A DNA stretch of 64,000 bases from Dillenia suffruticosa (GCA_033439265.1 JAVTVX010000008.1:2046001-2110000), one strand, 5' to 3'; positions 38,404 through 52,099 are shown, counted from the first letter of the stretch. Numbers and translations are program-made. Notes: generated from the sequence alone by a model not told the origin.

Positions 38404-40166
38404 AAATTCTAAGCCACAGGGGGAAGGATAAGTAGCTAATAACAAAAGATCTGTGAAAGTAGCTGTACTAGTACCCCTATCTCTCTCTCTCTCTCTGAGA
38501 TATGTTTCATCATCAATGTATTGGCTAACACTGAACCTGCTATTCACAATTACCCAATAATAGACTCCCAACTCACAACTACATTTGGAAGACAACAATA
38601 CAGGAAAGCTTATGAAATTCTCTTTTTATTATACTTTCCATAACACATCTTTCATTACCATTCCCTAGCTTTGAAACAACTAAATTATACAAGTGAGAAT
38701 CCAGATGTATAAAGGAGGCAAAATATAACATTATTGGTTTTTTTTTAAAAAATTGCACCCATGATTTAATATTATTTTTAAATTATTTATATTAAAATTT
38801 CAAGTATTTAATTCTTTATGTTTTTCATTTTATAATTAAGATTTTGTCAAAATTAAATTAAGCGATTATAAGAAAAATTTTTACTCTAAACAAGTAAAGC
38901 AAGTAGAAGGGTAACAGTGGAAGTCGGTGAGAGAGTGAAGAGAGAGAGAAAGTGCTTGGCGTGGGGAAGGTAGCAAACAGGAAAATTGGATAATGGGTTG
39001 CATGGTGGCAGCGCTTTTGTAGCCCCAAGGCTGCACACAAGCTGACAAATTCAATCTCCCCAGCAATAAACACAACCTGTGAAATTGAAATGACTTCACG
39101 AACTTCAATATGATTTAGACTACTGATTTTTTTTAAAATTAATTTTCCTTTTTCTTTTGTTTTCTGGTTCGTTGGCGTGAGGGAGATGCGATTCAGACGT
39201 CCTTTACTGACTTCTCTCTCTCTCTCTCTCTCTCTCTCACTTGTCACTTTCCCTTTCACTTTAAAACAAAAAATTTTTCATTTTTCAAAAAATTAATATA
39301 AATCTTTATTATTTTCTTTCCTTTTTTGTTTCATAAGAAAGGTAATTTTTTCTTTCTTTTTTCTTTTTTGAAAAGGTTGATTACTCAAACCTTAAGACAA
39401 TTACTTGAATTTAAGGCCCCAATAATCATGAGATAAAAGTTTACTACTAATTTTTTCAAAACCCTTTTGAATTTTAATTACGAATTAATAAGAATTAAAT
39501 TAAAATATGTAATTCTCTCATTCCAACCAATCTCAAGTAAAGCAAGAGAATTGTGTTAAATAGTCTATCAATGAAAAACTAAAATAATTTATATATGCAT
39601 ATTTTATAACTGATATAAAATAGAATATAACCACATAAAAAAAAATATAAATAATTAATCCAATTTAATGAGACAAAAATTTGGATTGTTAATCTTGTTC
39701 TTGTTGTTGTAATTATTGTTTAAGAGTAGTCTTTCTTCAATCTCCTATATTTAACCATAAATTTGGTAATCCTCTACACAATCATAATCAAATGTGTGAC
39801 AAAAATTTTCTCAAAAAATAAGTCATATAAGGGACGATAAATGAATGAGCACAACAAGAAAAGGAAAAAAAATATATTTTGTAATTAGATTAATCAACAA
39901 TAATTCAAAGAAAAGGGAACATTGTTACAAAAATTGCATAGCTTTTTGAAATGATGAGTTATTTGATTTTATACAAAGTTTAAATACCTAGTATACAACT
40001 CAAAGGAAGAATAATTAAACATTTGACAGCTCGAAAACATTAATATCAGATGTTTTAACTTCAACGTATATATAAAAAAATTGTGTGGCATGGATTATCG
40101 ATATCTAAAAAATTAATTAATCTGAAAATTCGATTAATCTAATTATTCTTTTAAATACTTCACAAA
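38404..40166. other. Intergenic region between RADIALIS-like and KCS left copies
   Basis: AT-rich with a CT microsatellite near 39212-39238 and a less AT-rich patch at 38880-39110. On the minus strand, that patch has an open frame after an AG acceptor-like site, but no recognisable protein. A fragment near 40090-40145 resembles the SINE body. I see no supported gene. Confidence 0.5.
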
Positions 40167-40174
40167 TATAAATA
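40167..40174 (+). promoter_or_regulatory. TATA box of the left KCS copy
   Basis: TATAAATA lies 107 bp upstream of the position aligned to the start codon of the paralogue. The right copy has the same motif at a similar distance (46773-46780), so the core promoter appears conserved. Confidence 0.6.
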
Positions 40175-40273
40175 CACACACCCTTCTGCTTCTCGTTTCT
40201 CAAATTCCATAACCAAATCACAACTCAACAAAGACCCCATTTCTACAAACTCAAATCCAAGGAATCCCATCAC

Positions 40274-42025
40274 CTGGAATCTCCTCTAAATTCTCCTCCC
40301 AACTCAAAAGAGGCTATAAATCATGATTCAAATCTGAGTCGTACATTATCAAATTTTCTTCTGAGTGTGAAACTCAAGTATGTGAAGTTAGGATACCATT
40401 ACCTCATGTCAAACCTACTAAACCTTTGCTTAATCCCACCGATAGTAGCAGTTTTAATCCAAGCATCCAAAATGAACTTTGAAGATTACTATAAATTCTT
40501 CCTCCATTTACAATACAACTTAGTCATGGTCTTAGTCTCTTTTCTTTTTCTTCTCTTTGGGTCAATCGTGTATCTTGCGACTCGACCAAGACCCATTTAT
40601 CTTGTAGACTATTCATGCTATCTTCCACCTCCCCACCTCAAGGTCACATTCTCTCAATACATGGAGCGCTCGAGGCTCACTGGAGAATTCAACGAGTCAT
40701 CATTGGAGTTTCAGAGAAAAATCCTTGAAAGATCAGGTTTAGGGGAGGAAACATATGGTCCAGAGTCACTTAGGTACATACCTCTACGTCGATCACTGGC
40801 TGCAGCAAGGGAAGAGACAGAGGAAGTCATGTTTGGTGCCTTGGATAGCCTTTTTGCCAACACCAATATCAACCTCAAAGACATAGGTATTGTTGGATAA
40901 AAAAATCCATTCTCCTTGGTTGAACTCTATTTATGTTCCTATCACAGGTAAATATCTTTTAAACTTAGAATCATGTATTTAACTGATTTTCGAATTAACT
41001 CTTTTTAATCGTAAAGATTTCACTAAAATCTAAAGACAATTCTTTTATTTGTTTATTTATATAATGTCAAATAATTGACTTGCACATAATTTCCTACAGG
41101 TATTCTTGTAGTTAATTGCAGCTTGTTCAATCCAGCCCCTTCTTTGTCCTCCATAATGGTAAACAAATACAAGTTGAGAGGGAACATCCGGAGCTTCAAT
41201 CTGAGTGGAATGGGGTGCAGTGCAGGAGTGATAGCAATCGATCTAGCCAAGGACTTATTGCGAGTACATAGCAATACATATGCTATTGTTGTGAGTACTG
41301 AGAACATCACTCAAAGCGGGTATTATGGCAATAAGAAGTCCATGTTGATCCCCAATTGCTTGTTTCGCGTTGGTTGCTCTGCGGTTTTGCTATCTAACAA
41401 GTCCACGGACAAGAAAAGGGCTAAGTACAAGCTTGTGCACATAGTTAGAACACATTGTGGTGCAAATGATAAGGCATTCAAGTGTGTGTACCAAGAGCAA
41501 GACAATGATGGAAAAACCGGTGTCTTCCTATCTAAGGACTTGATGGCTATAGCTGGTGGGGCACTCAAGACTAACATTACCACAGTGGGTCCTTTAGTAC
41601 TCCCATTATCCGAACAACTTCATTTTCTTCTAACCTTGGTCAGAAGGAAGTTTTTTAACGCGAAGATCAAGCCTTATATACCGGATTTCAAGCTTGCATT
41701 CGATCACTTTTGCATTCATGCAGGTGGAAGAGCTGTGATAGATGAGCTTGAGAAGAACTTGGCACTTAAACAGGGGCATGTTGAGCCATCGAGAATGACT
41801 CTTCATAGGTTTGGGAACACTTCTTCGAGCTCTATATGGTATGAGTTAGCATACATAGAGGCTAAGATGAGAGTGAGGAAGGGTCACCGGATATGGCAGA
41901 TTGCGTTTGGGAGTGGATTCAAGTGTAATAGTACCGTTTGGCAAGCACTTCGCAATGTCAAACCTTCTCCCAGTAGTCCTTGGGAGGACAGCATTGATAG
42001 GTATCCAGTCCTAATTGGGGATTAA
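40274..42025 (+). CDS. 3-ketoacyl-CoA synthase (KCS4/9/17-like), left copy with altered start
   Basis: Two exons, 40274-40886 and 41100-42025, encode a full-length KCS-like frame (512 codons from the aligned start). Family role: the condensing enzyme of ER very-long-chain fatty-acid elongation, using malonyl-CoA and an acyl-CoA primer. Catalytic residues are present: Cys in SGMGCSAG, His in FCIHAGG, Asn in [10 protein letters not shown], and the two N-terminal hydrophobic segments. The frame has no ATG where the paralogue starts: CACCATGG in the right copy corresponds to CACCTGG here, leaving CTG at 40274. The first in-frame ATG is 40406, which would give 468 residues and drop about 44, including [15 protein letters not shown] 213-bp intron (40887-41099) is absent from the right copy. 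It may be functional from CTG or 40406, or a decaying copy. The domain is certain; the start is not. Confidence 0.8.
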
Positions 42026-45000
42026 CTCTTGAAGTCTCCTTATTTTTATCCCGTTTTATTTGTTGTTTAGCTTTTGATGAGGGTGTTGCTGTACAGATGC
42101 TTTGATTCCTTAGTAGCCTGGCCATTATGTTGATTCTTCAAATTATTGTATTGCTATATTTGTCTTTTTCCCTTTTTACTCGTTTAACCACGGTACCTAT
42201 TCTGATATAATACTTATGGTAGACTTACAATAACTCATAAATCATGACAAATACAACAAATACTTTAAATCTTGCGAGGATAGTTATTAAATCCGACCCA
42301 AATACTGATCCATACGTCTTAAAATTTATGATTTAACTGATTAAACTATTGAATTACTAATTCTATAGCTGATTTTTAATTATTTTAAAATATAAAAATC
42401 TATAGGTTATATGGTTTGAGAGTCCTCGCGATTAACACCTGGGTTGTTCGTGTCAAGAGTTGACTCGATCCAACCGAGAGATTAGTCTGGGCTTTATAAC
42501 TATGCTCATCGGTATGATTTCTAAAATTCAAATATTAAATCTTTTAATTTGTAATATTAAGAAAGATTAGAGAGAGAGAGAGAGAGAGAGAGAGTTAATT
42601 TAATAGGATTAAAAAATTTTATATGTATCGTTTTAAATAGTCAACACAAGTATGACTTTCTAAGAAAAGAAAAAAAAATAGAAAAGCCTAACACAAAAAA
42701 TGAGTCTAAAAGAAAAAAGATGTCGAGAAAATAAATTATCGAACAATATTTAAGATATGATAAAAAAAAAAAAAAAAAAGTCATATGATTACAAAAACTT
42801 TTTGTCAGTAATAACGTTGGAAGGCTTATGTAGGATTACATTTTAGAATGATATCAATTATCTCAATTTCCTTTCTAGTCCCCATTTAAAACTCCCTAGA
42901 AAAGAAGATGTACATGGATATTCAGCATTCCATCAGCTGTCCCAATGGATTTAGACCTTCCATTGATCCATATGGCCAGTCCTTTTCACCAAAGGAAATG
43001 TATTTATTGGGATTATCATGCAGACTAGGGTTTGGATGTGTCTACCTCTCATCCACCATATTAGAAAAAATTCAAATATAACTATGGTAAAAAACAATAT
43101 AAAAATATAAAACTCTAATGATTTATTATTCCGATTAAATATTAAAATAAATTAAATTTATATATAAAACCCATTATAAAATTAAATATTTTTAAAATTA
43201 AATTAATTATTCATATATATTCTAACCAAAATATTTTTTAATAATTGATTTAATTTTAATATATAATATTTTCTGATAATAACAATTGACGTAATCAAAA
43301 TATTTTATCAAAAAAGAAACCCTAATTAGAAAGAAGAGATGGAATAAGATATTAAATAGAAGTCGAATTTGTTTTCACATTATGGTATAGCATAAACTTA
43401 GGCCAAAAGGGCCAATATAAGAAAAAATCAAGTTGGCTTGATGTCTCTTTCATTTATTTGAAGCTGAAGCAAACCCGCAACTGTTTTTGGTAGTTAATAT
43501 GTTAAAGATGCTCTTTCTATGGATACGATGCATGAAAAATTTTTAATATTTATATTTCTTTATTTTCAAAATATTTTTTATTTTTAAAATATTTTTGAAA
43601 CGTTTCAATTTGATAAATTAATTAATATTTATATAAAAATCGTTATATTTTTTATATTTACGTGTTTTTCATATTTAATAAATTATTTATTTAATTATAA
43701 TTTTTTTATTTTTATGGTATTTGTCTTATGATTAAAATTATATATTTGATCATTTTAGATTTTTATTATAAAAAATGACTATTCTATTATTTTCATAAAA
43801 TAATTAATATTTATATAAAAATTTTTATATTTTTTATATGTATACATTTGTTCATATTTTGTTTTCTATATTTTTGCAAAATTTTATTTCTCCCTTATCT
43901 ATTTTCATTTCACCTTAGCCTAGCTTTCTATTTCTCTTTTTGATCTTGGGTTTGAAATCCTTCTCGGTCCATTGATATGGAAACAAATATACATCCGAAA
44001 TGTCATTTTTTACTATAACAATGAGAAAATTTGCAGAAGTCGGCCTCATATTTCATCAAACCTGTATATGGCAAATTTGTGTTGATTGTTATACACATGA
44101 AAACCCTACCCCATGACATTAAGAATTGCCCAATAATTAATAAAAATTTGACACATCACTCTAATTTCGTTAGAAGCATGGACTTTTTTTTTTAATTTAC
44201 AGAGGACATCATCCTTGAAAAGAGGATCGAGACTCAAATTTGAGATTTTAGATCAAGAGAGAAACCTTAAATATCATTAAATTAGAGAGACTCGCAGAAG
44301 TATAGACTTTGAAGATAGCATTTTTCTAACAAAATTGACTATGTGGTACCAAACCATAGGAAGGACAATGGATGGCGAATGCTCATAACACATGATTGAC
44401 CACAAATTTGGGATTGAATGATCATGAGTTTGATTAGGTGTACATACAAGTCATAATAAGTATTGGTATTTTGAAATTTAATGGTTGTTGGATGGTCATA
44501 TAAAAATGATTAATTATTATATAATTTTATTTTCTAAAAAATGATGAATGATATATAATACCCTCGTGAATTTTGGAAATGAAAAAATAAGTGTGAAAAG
44601 AGTCGGCCTTTTAAATAGGCTACACAGTTTTCGAACCGAATTTAATTGAGTTAATCTAGATACCAATCGATGGTAGATACACTTTAAAAAAAAAAAAAAT
44701 ACCCTCATGAAAAATCCCCCAAAATATTTGATACGTTGGGACCATGGGCAGGTCAGACCATTTTATGCACTGGGAACAGGAACACCCATGACGGTTCAAA
44801 TGGTATTGAAGACAATCAAATAAACACTATTATTGCTTTAAGAATCAAGGCATCTTAGGACAAGAAAAAGAACCACAAGTCGGAAACTTTTGTCACCCCA
44901 ACTCGTTAGTGAGTGAAAGATAGAATGAAAAAGAGCTAACATAACAACTGTGAACTAGACTTTCATTTGAAAAAGGTGCGAGACTCACGAGTATAATTAT

Positions 45001-45118
45001 AAACACCATTGCTTTTTCCACGTTAGGAATCAAAGCATCATAGTACAAATCCTTAACCACAATTAATCAACACCCATTGTCAAACATACTACGAAAACTT
45101 TCTCAAAGATGATAAACC
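42026..45118. other. Intergenic region between the convergent KCS copies
   Basis: About 3.1 kb of AT-rich DNA with a GA run near 42572-42594 and poly-A tracts. The symmetry axis of the mirrored RAD/KCS arrangement falls here. I saw no transposase, terminal repeats or coding sequence, and no extended inverted repeat by eye. Confidence 0.5.
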
Positions 45119-46645
45119 TCAGAAATCTAATTTTACAGGGTATTTGTCTATGGAATCCTCCCAAGGACTCTTAGGAGAAGGTTTGACATTGCGAAGAGCT
45201 TGCCAAACAGCACTGTTACACTTGAATCCACTCCCAAAAGCAATCTGCCATATCCGATGACCTTTTCTCACTTTCATTTTAGCCTCTGTATAAGCTAGCT
45301 CATACCATATACTGCTCGAAGAAGTATTACCAAACCTATGAAGTGTCATTCTTGATGCTTCAACATGTTCCGGTGTGAGCTGCAAATTCTTCTCAAGCTC
45401 ATCGATCACAGCTCTACCGCCTGCATGAATGCAAACATGATTGAATGCAAGCTTGAAATCCGGTATATAAGGCTTGATCTTCGGATTGAACAACTTTCTC
45501 CTAACCAAAGTTAGGAAGAAAAGAATTTGTTCCGAAATTGGGAGTACTAAAGGACCAAGTGTAGTGATATTAGTCTTAAGTGCCCCCCCAGCTATGGCCA
45601 TCAAGTCCTTAGACAAGGACACCCCAGTTTTTCCATTATCATCTTGCTCTTGATAAACACATTTAAAGGCCTTATCATCTGCGCCACAATGTGTCCTAAC
45701 AACATGAGCAAGCTTATACTTGGCCCTTCGCTTGTCCGCGGATTTGCTGGATAGCAAAACAGCTGAACACCCCATGCGGAAGAGGCAATTTGGAATGAGC
45801 ATAGACTTTTTGTTTCCAAAATACCAATTTTGTGTAATGTTCTCTGTGCTAACCACAACAGCATAAGTATTGCGGTGAAGGCGCAACATGTCCTTTGCTA
45901 GATCAACTGCAATTACACCTGCACTGCAGCCCATTCCACCCAAATTGAAGCTTTTAATATTGCCTCTCAACGTGTACTTATTTATGATAATGGCCGATAA
46001 TGAAGGAGTTGGATTGAATAAACTACAATTGACTACTAGGATTCCGATGTCTTTCGGGTTAACGTTTGTGTTGGTGAAAAGGTTGTCTAAGGCACCAAAC
46101 ATGACTTGTTCTGCTTCTTCTCTTGCTGCAGCCATGGAAGGACGTGGAGGAATGTAATGCATTGCTTCAGGAACATATGTTTCCTCTCCTAAACCTGATC
46201 TTTCTAGGATTTTCCTCTGGAATTCCAAGGATGACTCGTCGAAGTCTCCAGTGAGCCTTGAGTGCTCCATGAATTTAGTGAATTTGGCTTGTGAATGTGC
46301 CGGAGGGAGATAGCAGGCATAGTCTACAAGATAAACAGGTCTGGGTCGGGTCATGAGGTATACAGTTGAACCAAAAACGAGGAAAGCAGAGGAGGCCATG
46401 ACTGCTACTCGATTGCATTGTAAATGGAGCCAGAGATGATAGAAATCGTCGAAATTCATCTTGGATGCATGGATTGCAAGGGCTGCGATTAGTGGGATTA
46501 AGCAGAGCTTGACTAGATTTGACATTAGGTAGTGGTATCCTAATTTCACATACTTGAGTTTCACACTTAAAAGAAAGTTTGGTAGTGAACGGCTCCGTTT
46601 TGGTTGAACATTGATAGCTCCGTTTGGATTTGGAGGGGAATCCAT
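45119..46645 (-). CDS. 3-ketoacyl-CoA synthase (KCS4/9/17-like), right copy
   Basis: An uninterrupted frame of 508 residues without intron. Two N-terminal membrane segments (about residues 44-62 and 79-98) anchor it in the ER. FAE1/CUT1-type synthase motifs follow, then the thiolase-like C-terminal part. Putative catalytic and conserved residues by alignment with FAE1 are Cys240 (GGMGCSAG), His319 (RTHCGADD), His403 and His407 (NHVCIHAGG), His436 and Asn440 (HRFGN). The N-terminal [19 protein letters not shown] and the end [12 protein letters not shown] place it near KCS4/KCS9/KCS17. It condenses malonyl-CoA with acyl-CoA for very-long-chain fatty acids (waxes, sphingolipids, suberin). The frame stays open to 46903, but a TATA box at 46773-46780 lies inside that extension, and the ATG at 46645 has context CACCATGG, so I use 46645. 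Confidence 0.95.
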   Translation of the reverse strand: MDSPPNPNGAINVQPKRSRSLPNFLLSVKLKYVKLGYHYLMSNLVKLCLIPLIAALAIHASKMNFDDFYHLWLHLQCNRVAVMASSAFLVFGSTVYLMTRPRPVYLVDYACYLPPAHSQAKFTKFMEHSRLTGDFDESSLEFQRKILERSGLGEETYVPEAMHYIPPRPSMAAAREEAEQVMFGALDNLFTNTNVNPKDIGILVVNCSLFNPTPSLSAIIINKYTLRGNIKSFNLGGMGCSAGVIAVDLAKDMLRLHRNTYAVVVSTENITQNWYFGNKKSMLIPNCLFRMGCSAVLLSSKSADKRRAKYKLAHVVRTHCGADDKAFKCVYQEQDDNGKTGVSLSKDLMAIAGGALKTNITTLGPLVLPISEQILFFLTLVRRKLFNPKIKPYIPDFKLAFNHVCIHAGGRAVIDELEKNLQLTPEHVEASRMTLHRFGNTSSSSIWYELAYTEAKMKVRKGHRIWQIAFGSGFKCNSAVWQALRNVKPSPKSPWEDSIDKYPVKLDF

Positions 46646-46772
46646 GGTGGAGTTGCTTGGATTTGAGTTTTGATAACTGGGTTTTGATTGAAATTGTGAA
46701 TTTTGAGAGATTTGATCTGGAATTTGCTTTCTATTCGAGAGTAGTGAAGCAGAGTTTGGGGAAAAAAGCGTG

Positions 46773-46780
46773 TATTTATA
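46773..46780 (-). promoter_or_regulatory. TATA box of the right KCS copy
   Basis: TATAAATA on the minus strand, 128 bp before the chosen ATG. It excludes the further upstream in-frame start from a normal transcript. Confidence 0.7.
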
Positions 46781-47307
46781 CGTTGAAGGATGCGTACAAG
46801 GGACGGCTGTGGGGATTAAATGCGGAGGAGGAGAGAGAGAGAGAGAAGGGACAGGGAGAGGTTTGTTGGGTATGGTAGATACAACAGGAAATTCTAGAAT
46901 CAACTAGACACGTAAAGGGGTATGTGCGAAAAAAATTTATGGAGTCAAGTCAACCCATCAAGTGGAGGCTTCAGTGCAGTTTCCTTATGCTTCTTTACTT
47001 CTTTCAGCTGCTTTGAGCTTTTTATTATGTTGATTACAACAAACCTTTTCGTTTAATTTTAATCTCGAAATTTTGTTCATATATTTTTATTGAAAAAAAT
47101 TAGTACTTAAAATAAAAAATTTAATGAAAAATATTATTTTTCAGGAAAAAATTTTTTCTCATTATGCTCCTTAGTGAGTTTCCATGATAAAAGAAAAAAA
47201 TTAATACGTCACATATTTTTCAAATATAAATTGTTTCCATCTATCTAGCAAGCATTATCAATTTTAATATATGTTACAAATAGCATTATTAATATAACCA
47301 ACCCTAG

Positions 47308-47465
47308 TTAGTCATACCGGTACCCCTTAACTAAAATTTGGGATTCAAAATCTTGTGTTTGATGAAAACAGACACAGGAGAGTTTTGCACTTTAAAATCA
47401 AAACTCAAATCAAATTTAATTGAATTCAACGTGATTACAAAATATCGGTATTTGTTCCGAGAAAA
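47308..47465 (+). repeat. SINE-like copy, plus orientation
   Basis: CCTAGTTAGTCATACCGGTA precedes a box B-like GGGATTCAAAATCTTG. Then comes AAAACAGACACAGGAGAG and an AT-rich body ending near AATATCGG. The order matches the copy at 33562-33730. Confidence 0.6.
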
Positions 47466-50017
47466 TGATAAAAGCATGAAGCATGTGACATAGAGATGGA
47501 TTTGCAAATAAAATAGGAAACAAAGCAAGGAGAGGGCCAAGCCAAAAAAAGAATTTTAGTAGGACAAAAATTTTAATCCTAATGAGAGATGAAATTTTTC
47601 TTGGGACAAATAGATAGGGATCGAGGGTTATTATTAATAATATCTAATATTAGAAATTTTAAAATTATTTAAATTAAACTTTTTATAAAAAAAAATTCAA
47701 GGGCAACTACCCCCAATCCCCTTCCTTGGTACCTTAGGGCATTTAGAGTTATGTGACTAAGACATTTTGGAAGGATGCATGATTCATAAATGTGCTTGCT
47801 GTGTCCTAGAATTGAAATGAAGCAAACAGCTTCTTACCTGCGACTCAACTGTCTTCTTTTCCTTAAATTCGAATCTGTACTATATATATATATATATATA
47901 TAAAAGCAAAAAATAAAAAAAAATGAATTATATTTTTATTTACTATATAAATTTTGTAAGCTTATTTGGTACATACTAAATATGTAGCAATTAAAATTTT
48001 TTATTATTATAAAAGCAAAGAATCACACCAAAAAATGAGAATTAGATTCAATTTTCTGAATTAAATTATTGAGAGTTTAAAAAAATACCAAAATCTTAAT
48101 TTATTTAACCCCAAATAGAAAATGATTCAGAACAAAATTTTAATTTAAAAGACTATAGCCCTTAAGATGTACTAAGAAAATTCTAAATAATCATTTTAAT
48201 CACACAAAATGGCATTAAGAATAATAATGGAACATAAGGGCGATGAGGTTCCAATGTTTTTTTTTTCTTAATCATAAACTTTTATTGAATTCAAAATTTT
48301 CCCCGGAAACTTTACGAAGGAATTTTTTTTTTTTACAATTTTCATGTTATTAATATTTTGATAGTTCGATGAAAATGATAAATATATTTACAAATTCTAT
48401 TACATAAACTAAATGATAAAATTATAATAAATTCGACATTTGTCCTTAAAAAGTTTGGTAAAGAAAATTTTTATTATTCTCATAAATTGATTACTCATGA
48501 GTTGGTATCTGTTGAATGGTTATCTAATAATTATTAATCGTTAATAAATTAAAACTCAATTGTAATTATTTTTTTAATTCAGAGATATCAAGATTTAAGA
48601 CCCTAGTATGTATCATAGCTATGGCTTTCTTTTATTAGATCCTCTCATGGAAGGATAATCATTGAATAATCGTCGATCATTGAATAATCGTCGATCATAG
48701 AAAAATTCTTTTGTCAATAACAAAAATAAATAAATAAATATATAAGAAATTTTAATGTTCTTTTTTTTACTGATTAATTGATATTTGGATTTCTTTCGAT
48801 TAATCTAATTTGAATATTATGAAATCCATTAAATGATTAAATTTTTAAAATCTATTTTATTTATTTTTAAAATTTAAATTTAAAATCTCATAAGATATTC
48901 GATCATTTAATTTAAAAGAATTTTGTTAAATTTTAAAGATCTAGAAGGGTGAATTTATGCCGAAGCTTAATGGGACCGGGAACCGCAGTCCCTGGGATTA
49001 TAAATGAAACTCAACTGCACACGTCCAACCTTCTCCAAATACTTAATCCCAAAATTAATGCACTGGTCTAAACCCTATCAAGTCTTAAGCTCCTCACTTT
49101 CACTTTAGTCATGTGCATTCATGGCCAGCCATTTTTCCCCTTCGACTTCTGACTCCTCCAAGTATAGATCCTGCTTCCCAAACTTAAAAGTGAAATTTTG
49201 ACTTTTTAATGGCTTCTTAAACATGTGGGGTCCGATGTCAATATCATATCCCTTTTTTTTAATAAGAAAATATAATTAAACGGAATCAAATCGATAAAAA
49301 GAATTAAAAAAGAAAAAATTTTATTATTTGAACCATTTACGAAGAGCAGATCATATGAAGTTTGAGCTAAAGAATCTCTCACTCCAAAGCCCACTAATAG
49401 ATGATCAATTTAATGGTAAGTGTGTTAAGTTCTTTAATCAACTATCGGCTTTAAAATTTGAAAATAAAAAAGACTGCTTTTGAAAAAATTGTCCCTAAAA
49501 AGGTTTGATAAGTACTCAATTTAGATTAGTTGTAATATAATATCAGATGTCAATGATATTAAAAAAAGTAAAAATCTCCAAACGCCCAAAAAAAAACCCT
49601 TGACCTGCCGGCCCATTTAATGCCTCGTGCCTCCAACAAGATTTGTGAGCCATATTTAATGAGGGCCCAAAAGAAAAAGGATGCAAAGGCGAGGTTTCTT
49701 GCGGGGAAACTTATAGATCTTTGTTAGGTGGACTTGGTGATTCCTGACTTGTGATCCAGGCATCATGGGATTCCTTAAGCATGTCTACTGTTCATTGTTT
49801 TTAAGAGCAACCTCGTAAAATCTAACCTTAAATATAGTTTCTAATATTAAAAAATTATGACTTTGTAGTAGTATATGGTCAATTTAGATTAAGCCAATCA
49901 GTTTTTGTACATTTTAAAGAAATGTTTGCACAAGGGAGCGTGGGAGACCGTGAATTTCATTGATGATTTCAAGAGTATAAATACACAACGCGTTGCCAAA
50001 CACGAAAGGATTAAGAG

Positions 50018-50180
50018 AATCAACACCCTGGTGTATTGATTGAACACTAATATTTCTTAAATAAAATTTCAGATTGGACTCTTATATATGACGAAAACAG
50101 ATATCAAAAGAGTTTTATCTCTTAATTACTCAACTTGACTTAAACCAAATTTAATCAAATTTAATATAAATATCAAATAT
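50018..50180 (+). repeat. SINE-like copy, plus orientation
   Basis: CACCCTGGTGTATTGATTG is followed by CAGATTGGACTCTTATATAT, AAAACAGATATCAAAAGAG and the body AAATTTAATCAAATTTAATA, ending near ATATCGATAG. Same family as 33562 and 47308. Confidence 0.55.
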
Positions 50181-52099
50181 CGATAGTTTATATAAATATT
50201 TTTTATTAATCAAAACTATATTCATTTGACTTTTAACTTGGGATAATTTTAAAAATTTTTGTTAGTTAAACTAGTAACTTATAAGATTTTGTTTCGATAG
50301 TGACAACACATTTTGATTGTTTGGCCTCTCTTTTAAAGAAGCAATTCATTATATCGAAGGAAACACCTCACAAGGTGGCCATAATAGAACAAATAGCTAG
50401 CTTTCATCATGGTTGAAGTAGAGAGAGGAATTAGAGTAGGTGAATTTTGTTGTGGGTTAAAAAACTAGACAAAAATTCTAGCACCAAAGTCTTATAAACC
50501 AAGTAAAAAGGACACCTCCACCCTCCCCCCTTATATCAGCAAGGGGGTCTGTCCCTATCCAATGCATAACAGACATTTCCCTCATAGCAATCGCATGGTG
50601 AGCACAGGGCGAACTATACTTCTATCTTTTACTAAACAAACATTCCTATCATTATCCTTTTAATTAAAAAGTGATTTATACTTAACCTAATCTTGCATTA
50701 TATCAAACTGTTTGCAAATCTTGATCTTGAATATACATCTCCCACATATTTGGAATTTTGGTGGGAGATAACTTGTTTTGTTTTGGGATAAAAAAAAGAA
50801 AGTGAAAATTAAGGTGAAAATTTTTCATAAAAAATATAGAGCTTCACAATTAAAAATCAAATTGATCTAAAAAAATTAAAAATATTATATTAATAATTTT
50901 TATATTATGTAATCTATTTAATTTCAATTACAATTAATTTCAACTTTTCAAAAAATAGGCCTTGAAACAAAGTAAAGGCTCATATATTTTGAAAAATAGT
51001 TGAAAAATGGGTATGGGGTTTTTTGTGACAAATTACTATTGTGCATTTGGAATGGTACATATGTTCTTCGTGATCTTATTGAAGACAAGTGACAACAATC
51101 TCTGATTAGTTTAGTCATATTGATTATCGGTATCTTTTAAATAATATATCAGATAAATTATATTTAATTAAATTTAATATAATTATTAAATATCGATAAT
51201 TTATAATAAAATAAATAAAGGTTAATAATGTATATTATTAAGCAGAATGCATGATTTGTATTTTAGTAATGAAAAAATTAATATAATTTTATTAGAAAGA
51301 AAATTATTTGTTACCAGAAAACAACAATAATAATAAATTGAGTCATAATTCTAATATTTTGGGATCGGTCATTTGAGATATAAATATGAAAATAATCAAA
51401 ATAAATAAATAAGTACAAAGATAAATAAGTAAATAAATATATAAAAAAATAAAAATAAAAATAAAATAAATAAATAAGTAAAAATAAAAATAAATAAATA
51501 TATAAATATATATATTTAAAATATAATAGTTTAATTTGTGTGATTTTTTTATGTCATTTATTTTTATTCAAAATTATTTTATCGTTTAAACTTTTAACTA
51601 TCATATTTTTACGTTAAAATTATATTTGTTATTAAAAATTATATTAAAATTTTTATAATAATTAATGGATGGTCGATCAAATGAGACAGATATGAAATAC
51701 GTTGATCCAATCTTGAATTTAAAACTTATTAAAGAAAAAAGTTATGTTGAGGTAGTAGTTTCCCAAATAAATTTTCATAAATATTCAAATTGAATTAATT
51801 GGATATGATTTTACGCTGTGATCGTAATTAAAAAAATCACCATTAATTATATGGCCCCACAAAGCAGGGCTCGTCTTTCGGTGAGGGTTCCGGCCGCCAA
51901 TTGGGGTGCCTTCGGGAACGAGACCAACCCTCCCAAAGAGAACGTGGGTCAGCCCAGCCCACTTAGACTGACTTTTGCCCACCGATTTGGCCCGACTTTT
52001 CTTGCTTCTCAGGCCATCGAATAAATCTTCCTCTGCAAAATTAATCTTGATGTCCAATGATGTAATAACACGTGTCCAAATTCATTGCTCGACCACAAG

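Larger units (their letters stand above)
46781..52099. other. Intergenic region right of the KCS gene
   Basis: AT-rich, with plus-strand SINE-like copies at about 47308-47465 and 50018-50180, a degenerate copy near 48755-48930, a (TA)n run at about 47880-47902, a short direct repeat TCATTGAATAATCGTCGA near 48657-48700, and AAATA-type low complexity at 51390-51520. No gene recognised. Confidence 0.55.

Noticed and set aside
38858-39259. Minus-strand frame of 133 codons near a CT microsatellite
   Set aside because: The translation is partly repeat-derived and shows no domain. An acceptor-like AG inside it does not connect to any other exon.
40887-41099. Transposon with inverted ends inside the left KCS copy
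   Set aside because: The 213-bp insert lacks terminal inverted repeats and a poly-A end. Only the flanking near-repeat is transposon-like, so it is called an intron.
46646-46903. N-terminal extension of the right KCS frame
   Set aside because: The extension contains the TATA box and CT-rich leader, has no KCS similarity, and the ATG at 46645 has a better context.
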